Shown here: positions 60,322 to 64,000 of the stretch, in pieces | How positions within the stretch are numbered: position 1 is the stretch's first letter | How the letters are laid out: every line of letters starts with the position of its first letter | DNA from: Gammaproteobacteria bacterium | GTDB lineage: Bacteria > Pseudomonadota > Gammaproteobacteria > Pseudomonadales > Pseudohongiellaceae | Length of the DNA: 64,000 nt | Direction: 5' to 3' | NCBI GenBank assembly: GCA_030682575.1 | Contig: JAUXNX010000016.1 | Span: 124,001-188,000 of the forward strand | Position numbers and translations under genes: made by a program | Notes under the pieces: model-generated | Databases searched by the model: none | The model's input: the letters and a program-made list of their open reading frames with translations, nothing else | Told to the model about the DNA's origin: nothing

Positions 60322-60785
60322 CAGAGAATGCTCCAGGCATGACGGCGGCGGCGACGCGAGTCCTTCAGATCGCGGCTCACCACGGTAATTTCGGCCTCAT
60401 TCAACACTGTTTCCAGCGAGGCGTCCAACAACTGCAACATGGCGTTGCTGTCACGCTCCAGTGTGACGGCAAGTTCCCCGGTGCGCTGCTGCTGCCAACA
60501 TCCGAGCGTCGTATCGGCGTCGCTCAACTTCAGACACACATCAACTACTTGAGTGGCCGACCATGTCACAGCCAGGTCCATCGCGCACACACTGTCACTG
60601 GCCAGTGTCACGCAGACGCGGGGTCTGACCTGCAACTCGTAAAGGGAGTCGGCTGCTGCTGCCACCTGCCACTGTAAAGAAGGCATCACCGTCATCAGGA
60701 GCAGGAAGAAAAACCCAGGCGAATGCATCCCCACAGGCACACGTGCTGTGTTTCGATTTGCTGTCCTAATGACCTTGCTCAACAT
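60321..60785 (-). CDS. DUF3019 family exported protein
   Basis: A 154-residue protein with a signal-like segment (MHSPGFFFLLLMTVMPSLQWQVAAAAD). The mature part has RPRVCVTLASDSVCAMDLAVTW, VCLKLSD and LGCWQQQ, with conserved Cys residues, and a basic end (SRRRRRHAWSIL). This fits my memory of DUF3019, found between mipA and rstA in many gammaproteobacteria; its function is unknown. Start uncertain: ATG 60785 gives a basic n-region, ATG 60728 begins at the hydrophobic segment. The stop overlaps the rstA start. Confidence 0.75.
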   Translation of the reverse strand: MLSKVIRTANRNTARVPVGMHSPGFFFLLLMTVMPSLQWQVAAAADSLYELQVRPRVCVTLASDSVCAMDLAVTWSATQVVDVCLKLSDADTTLGCWQQQRTGELAVTLERDSNAMLQLLDASLETVLNEAEITVVSRDLKDSRRRRRHAWSIL

Positions 60786-60822
60786 TGCATGATCGACGAC
60801 TTGACCTGACTGGAACTGGCCC

Positions 60823-61791
60823 CTAAAACTGATAATGCAGGCCGAGAAAGAAACTGCTGATCCTGCTTTCATTGATAATCGGACTGCGCCGAATTGCACT
60901 GCTCAAATACTCACGCTCCACCATGCCCACCAGCTTCCAGTGTTCACTCAGCGAATGGCTGGCAGACATGCGTACGACTGCATTGGTGCCCGCGCTCCCA
61001 CGATAGATCGGGCGGCCGTCCAATGAATCTTCCTTGCGGACGCCGTAGTAGTAATCGACCAGCTCCCTGCTCTTCCATTCGGCACCAATGGTGAAACTGA
61101 TCTCACTGCGCTGCAGCAGCCAGGGGTAAGAGTAGGAAACAAAGGCGGACTCACCATCGTGGGTACTGCTGACGTCCGTCAAGAACTGTGCCTGCAAATC
61201 CCCCCACGGGCTGATGTACACCACCTCCACACCCCCGTTGGCAGCAAAGTCTCGATCAGGCAACGAGCTGTCGATGTTCTGATAAATCAGGTCTTCCAGT
61301 TCGGTGGTGGTCAGGGAATCCAGATCTTCCCCACTGGCGACGCCCACGCCTCCGGTAAATCCCTTTTCCTCGGCAATGGCTCGCAAACTGAAGATATCGA
61401 GCCCGGAGGAACCGTTGTTGAGGTAGCTGAAATAATTGCGCTCGTTGTCGAAGGTCAACAGTGCGCTGGCAGAAAATCGCGAGGTTTCATTGAATGTATA
61501 ACCAAGATCGCCGTTGTCGAAGAAGAAACGCTCGCCATACCAGGCCGCATCCACCACGGCATTGAGATCCAGATCATCGGAAGCGACAAAAGGATTGGAG
61601 CGGCGTCCTTGCCCCAGAGCTATCCCTAACGTCCATGGTCGGCTGGTATCCGCCTCCCCCGCTCCTGCGGTCGTCGACTCCTGAGCAAGGCTCAACCCCG
61701 GCATCCACAGGACAGCCAGCATCAGCAACACGCGCACCACCCAGGGGTAACGGGCGGTGCTCAGGGCGCGGAGTCGGCTGTATCGGGACAA
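60823..61791 (-). CDS. MipA/OmpV family outer-membrane protein
   Basis: Outer-membrane beta-barrel of about 322 residues. A hydrophobic signal (VVRVLLMLAVLWMPGLSLA) precedes a mature part with alternating strands, RPWTLGIALGQGRRSNPF near the start and a C-terminal FFLGLHYQF ending in Phe, as barrel proteins do. MipA was described as a scaffold for murein synthesis enzymes; OmpV relatives act as adhesins or osmotic-response porins. The frame begins at TTG 61791, before the signal; the exact start is unsure. First gene of the mipA-DUF3019-rstA-rstB operon. Confidence 0.85.
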   Translation of the reverse strand: MSRYSRLRALSTARYPWVVRVLLMLAVLWMPGLSLAQESTTAGAGEADTSRPWTLGIALGQGRRSNPFVASDDLDLNAVVDAAWYGERFFFDNGDLGYTFNETSRFSASALLTFDNERNYFSYLNNGSSGLDIFSLRAIAEEKGFTGGVGVASGEDLDSLTTTELEDLIYQNIDSSLPDRDFAANGGVEVVYISPWGDLQAQFLTDVSSTHDGESAFVSYSYPWLLQRSEISFTIGAEWKSRELVDYYYGVRKEDSLDGRPIYRGSAGTNAVVRMSASHSLSEHWKLVGMVEREYLSSAIRRSPIINESRISSFFLGLHYQF

Positions 61792-61876
61792 GGTTGATCT
61801 CGCTATAAGAGAAGTCGATTGCGGCGCAGTCTATCCGCAACCGGGACGGCAAACTGTATGAATATTGGCGGGGAAT

Positions 61877-61893
61877 TGTAAACAAATGTAAAC
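61877..61893 (-). promoter_or_regulatory. RstA-box-like direct repeat upstream of mipA
   Basis: Two direct copies of TGTAAAC (61877-61883 and 61887-61893), ten bases apart, as OmpR-family dimers prefer. On the minus strand 61890-61877 reads TACATTTGTTTACA, 11 of 12 fixed positions of the E. coli RstA consensus. The downstream half TTTACA could also be the -35 of a promoter with TACAGT 18 bases on, a typical activator placement. Confidence 0.55.
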
Positions 61894-61980
61894 GCGATGG
61901 AAGAGTGGCGTAAATGAATCCACGCCGAGCTCATGGCAGCCAAAGGCCTCACCATGAGCTCTTTCAGTGCAGATCGTCGA

Positions 61981-63234
61981 TCACGGCAGCGCAACTGGCT
62001 CAATCACCAGCAGCGCGCCATCCACTTCCTCGGTCAATACGTAGATGTGACCATCCGGCCCCATCTGCACATCGCGAATGCGCTGCTTCAATCCTTCCAG
62101 CAGCCGCTCACGCTTGATCTCGCCGAAGACATTGAAAGACACCCGCTCCAGATGGCCAGTACCAGGAATGCGCCCGGTCATGAGCCCACCGACGATCAGA
62201 TCATTGCGCCAGCGTGGAAAGTACTCGCCGGTGTAGAACATCAATCCGCTTGGAGCAATCGAGGGCACCCAGACCAGAAGCGGCTGCACCATGCCTTCCG
62301 CATATGGTTTTTCAAGCGCGGCAGCGGGACGACCACTGTAGTCGCGCCCGAAACTCACCAGTGGCCAACCGTAGTTATAGGTCGGCTGCACAATATTCAC
62401 TTCGTCGCCGCCCTGGGGACCATGCTCCGCTGCCCACAACTCGCCAGTCTCGGGGTGGAAGTCCATGCCTTCGATGGCGCGGTGGCCCATGGACCATATC
62501 TCGGGTTGATAAGCGTCGTTGCCGATGTAGGGATTGTCGCTGGCGGGCGTGCCGTCGTCGTTCAAACGCAGCAACTTACCGATGTGGCTCATGGGGTCCT
62601 GCGGCGCCTCCGGGTGGCGGCGGAATGGCGAACTCATGAACAGTTTGCCGTCGGGCGCGAAGCGCAGGCGTGAGCCGTGCCCGCCTACAACATCACTCCA
62701 GCCATTGGTGACCAGCAGTTCTTCCACATCATTCAGGGCGGTGCGCTCTGCATTCAATCGGCCCCTGCCCAGTGCTGTGGTCGTCCAGTAGTCCTGACCC
62801 TCGGGCGCTTCGCCTGACTTGGTGTAGGTAAAATACACGTAACGGTTCTGATCGAACTGGGGGTGAAGCACGACATCCATCAAACCGCCCCACTCCGCAA
62901 ACGCGATCTCGGGAATACCAGTGACCGGGTTCGGATCGAGATCACCCTTGCGGATAATCCGCAGCGTGCCCTTGCGCTCGGCGATCAACACATCGCCATC
63001 GGGCAGAAACGCCATGCCCCAGGGATGCTCGATACCACGGGCAATGACAGAAACGCGGATCTGGGAGGGTGGTGAGTAGGTGTCGAAGACCCAGGGGCCT
63101 TCACCGAGGGGGAACACTTGCGCGGAAATCGGAGCGGCAAAGGCGCAAAGCGCAAGGGAAAGCAGCAGGGAACCGGGGAGACTCTTCAGAAAAGCAACGA
63201 GAATGACATTCCTGGCTGTGGAAAACCTTGGCAT
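61981..63234 (-). CDS. PQQ-dependent sugar dehydrogenase (soluble aldose type, YliI-like)
   Basis: Periplasmic quinoprotein of 417 residues with a six-bladed beta-propeller. The signal peptide is LLLSLALCAFAAPISA. Family motifs include HPWGMAFLPDGDVLIAERKGTLRII, VLHPQFDQNRYVYFTYT, VVGGHGSRLRFAPDGKLF with the catalytic His, SMGHRAIEGMDFHPETGELWAAEHGPQGGDEVN and APSGLMFYTGEYFP. It would oxidise aldoses with PQQ and pass electrons outside the cytoplasm. The ATG at 63234 has AGAGG about seven bases upstream. It is divergent from an exported cytochrome c, a plausible electron acceptor. PQQ synthesis genes are not in the window. Confidence 0.92.
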   Translation of the reverse strand: MPRFSTARNVILVAFLKSLPGSLLLSLALCAFAAPISAQVFPLGEGPWVFDTYSPPSQIRVSVIARGIEHPWGMAFLPDGDVLIAERKGTLRIIRKGDLDPNPVTGIPEIAFAEWGGLMDVVLHPQFDQNRYVYFTYTKSGEAPEGQDYWTTTALGRGRLNAERTALNDVEELLVTNGWSDVVGGHGSRLRFAPDGKLFMSSPFRRHPEAPQDPMSHIGKLLRLNDDGTPASDNPYIGNDAYQPEIWSMGHRAIEGMDFHPETGELWAAEHGPQGGDEVNIVQPTYNYGWPLVSFGRDYSGRPAAALEKPYAEGMVQPLLVWVPSIAPSGLMFYTGEYFPRWRNDLIVGGLMTGRIPGTGHLERVSFNVFGEIKRERLLEGLKQRIRDVQMGPDGHIYVLTEEVDGALLVIEPVALP

Positions 63235-63364
63235 GGGAAACCTCTTTCTGGAACAGGCTGTAATTTTTATTGGTCCGTATCCGGAGTGTTGGCCATCACC
63301 AGCACGCCTGATGTTGTTGTATCACACTTTTAATCTGCGTTGTTATTGTGTTTTCCAACAGCAG

Positions 63365-63406
63365 ATTAGCATTTTCTTAGTATTTGTTTAGGCAAGAATT
63401 AGCATT
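63365..63406. repeat. Direct repeat ATTAGCATT upstream of the cytochrome c gene
   Basis: Two identical nine-base units (63365-63373 and 63398-63406) have starts 33 bases apart, close to three helical turns, in the 238-base divergent region between the sugar dehydrogenase and cytochrome c genes. They could be half-sites for a regulator of either gene. Confidence 0.45.
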
Positions 63407-63472
63407 GCCCGTGATCGCTTCGACGTATTCTGCGCTCGCTTGATCAACCCCTAAATCAATCGGAGTTCAGGA

Positions 63473-63994
63473 ATGAATGTCACAAGTTTTTTGCTAAAAC
63501 GCCCCGCTTTTTGCACTGCGGTGCTTGGCTTGCTGTTATCTACTGCCGCCCTTGCCGAAGACACTGAGGCAGGCAAGGCATCCGTCGATCGTGGCGAGTA
63601 TCTGGCCCGCGTTGCCGGTTGTAACGACTGTCACACCGCCGGCTATCCGGAAGGAGCCGGCAATGTTCCCAAGAGTCAGTGGTTGATGGGAGTGAACGTT
63701 GGCTTTCAGGGTCCCTGGGGCACCAGCTATCCGGCGAATCTGCGACTGTACTTTGCCAACATGGATGAGCAGCAGTGGCTGGAGAGAGCCCGTTTGCCCA
63801 TGCTGCCGCCCATGCCCTGGTTCGCGCTGCGGGACATGAGCGATGAGGATTTGCTGGCCATCTATCGCTTCGTCAGATCTCTGGGTCCGGCGGGTGAGCC
63901 AGTGCCCGCAGCCAGCGGTCCTGCTCAACCAGTCAGTACGCCGGTGATCGAGTTCTTCCCCAAGAATCTGCCGTTGCACGCACAGACTCAATGA
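63473..63994 (+). CDS. Exported monoheme cytochrome c
   Basis: A 173-residue protein with a signal peptide (FCTAVLGLLLSTAALA). It has a class I type heme site VAGCNDCHTAGYPEG soon after the mature start, DRGEYLARVAGCNDCH being usual for dehydrogenase-linked cytochromes, and several Met residues (LPPMPWFALRDMSDEDLLAIYRFVRSLGP) that could supply the distal ligand. GGAG lies seven bases before the ATG. It is divergent from the PQQ sugar dehydrogenase and may accept its electrons. A Pro-rich C-terminal tail ends just inside the window. Confidence 0.88.
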   Translation: MNVTSFLLKRPAFCTAVLGLLLSTAALAEDTEAGKASVDRGEYLARVAGCNDCHTAGYPEGAGNVPKSQWLMGVNVGFQGPWGTSYPANLRLYFANMDEQQWLERARLPMLPPMPWFALRDMSDEDLLAIYRFVRSLGPAGEPVPAASGPAQPVSTPVIEFFPKNLPLHAQTQ

Positions 63995-64000
63995 ATCTCC

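Overview
The window is a 64 kb piece of a gammaproteobacterial chromosome, of moderate GC content and densely coded. The left part has a Pseudomonas-like order: clpA and clpS facing cspD, then a monomeric NADP isocitrate dehydrogenase, rluE and the nudJ-mnmA-hflD-purB run. The RstAB/DUF3019/MipA module, the PQQ-type sugar dehydrogenase, the M16 lipoprotein peptidase and the many PAS/GGDEF proteins fit a free-living aquatic, aerobic heterotroph. I cannot name the genus. I see no rRNA, tRNA, IS element, prophage or CRISPR array.

Layout. 1-5.6 kb: proteolysis and stress (clpA, clpS, cspD), idh, rluE. 5.7-7 kb: molybdopterin genes moaC-moaD-moaE. 7.1-14.3 kb: nudJ-mnmA-hflD-purB-roxA, an exported secretin-N-like protein and pabB. 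14.3-21.2 kb: thrH, cysH, cysB with a translationally coupled AMP-type 5'-nucleotidase, a patatin-like lipase, msrA and argD. 21.4-28.5 kb: signalling block with a PAS-GAF-PAS-GGDEF-EAL protein, GlpE rhodanese, a small unknown protein, a Cache-GGDEF cyclase and an Aer-like chemoreceptor. 28.6-34.4 kb: mtnC, rlmI, cmoM and an M16 lipoprotein peptidase. 34.4-34.7 kb: a spacer with a long palindromic element.

34.7-53.2 kb: one unbroken leftward run of eleven carbohydrate genes followed by an exporter: zwf-pgl-edd-eda-glk-malQ-glgB-glgX-glgP-glgC-glgA-eamA. It holds the oxidative Entner-Doudoroff route together with glycogen synthesis, branching, debranching and phosphorolysis, so storage and breakdown of glucose could be controlled together. 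Facing it, 53.4-56.5 kb is a marR-emrA-emrB type efflux operon with a palindromic operator inside its promoter.

56.5-64 kb: a cytochrome c'-like protein with a small membrane protein, an exported unknown protein, the operon mipA-DUF3019-rstA-rstB, and a PQQ-type sugar dehydrogenase divergent from an exported cytochrome c. Two near matches to the RstA box lie upstream of mipA and upstream of the exported unknown protein just past rstB, which suggests a local, self-regulated envelope-response regulon.

Several genes use TTG or GTG starts with good ribosome-binding sites (rluE, moaE, hflD, thrH, glk, probably mipA). All coordinates and motifs were read by eye; family names rest on recognised motifs and remembered homologues, not on searches.
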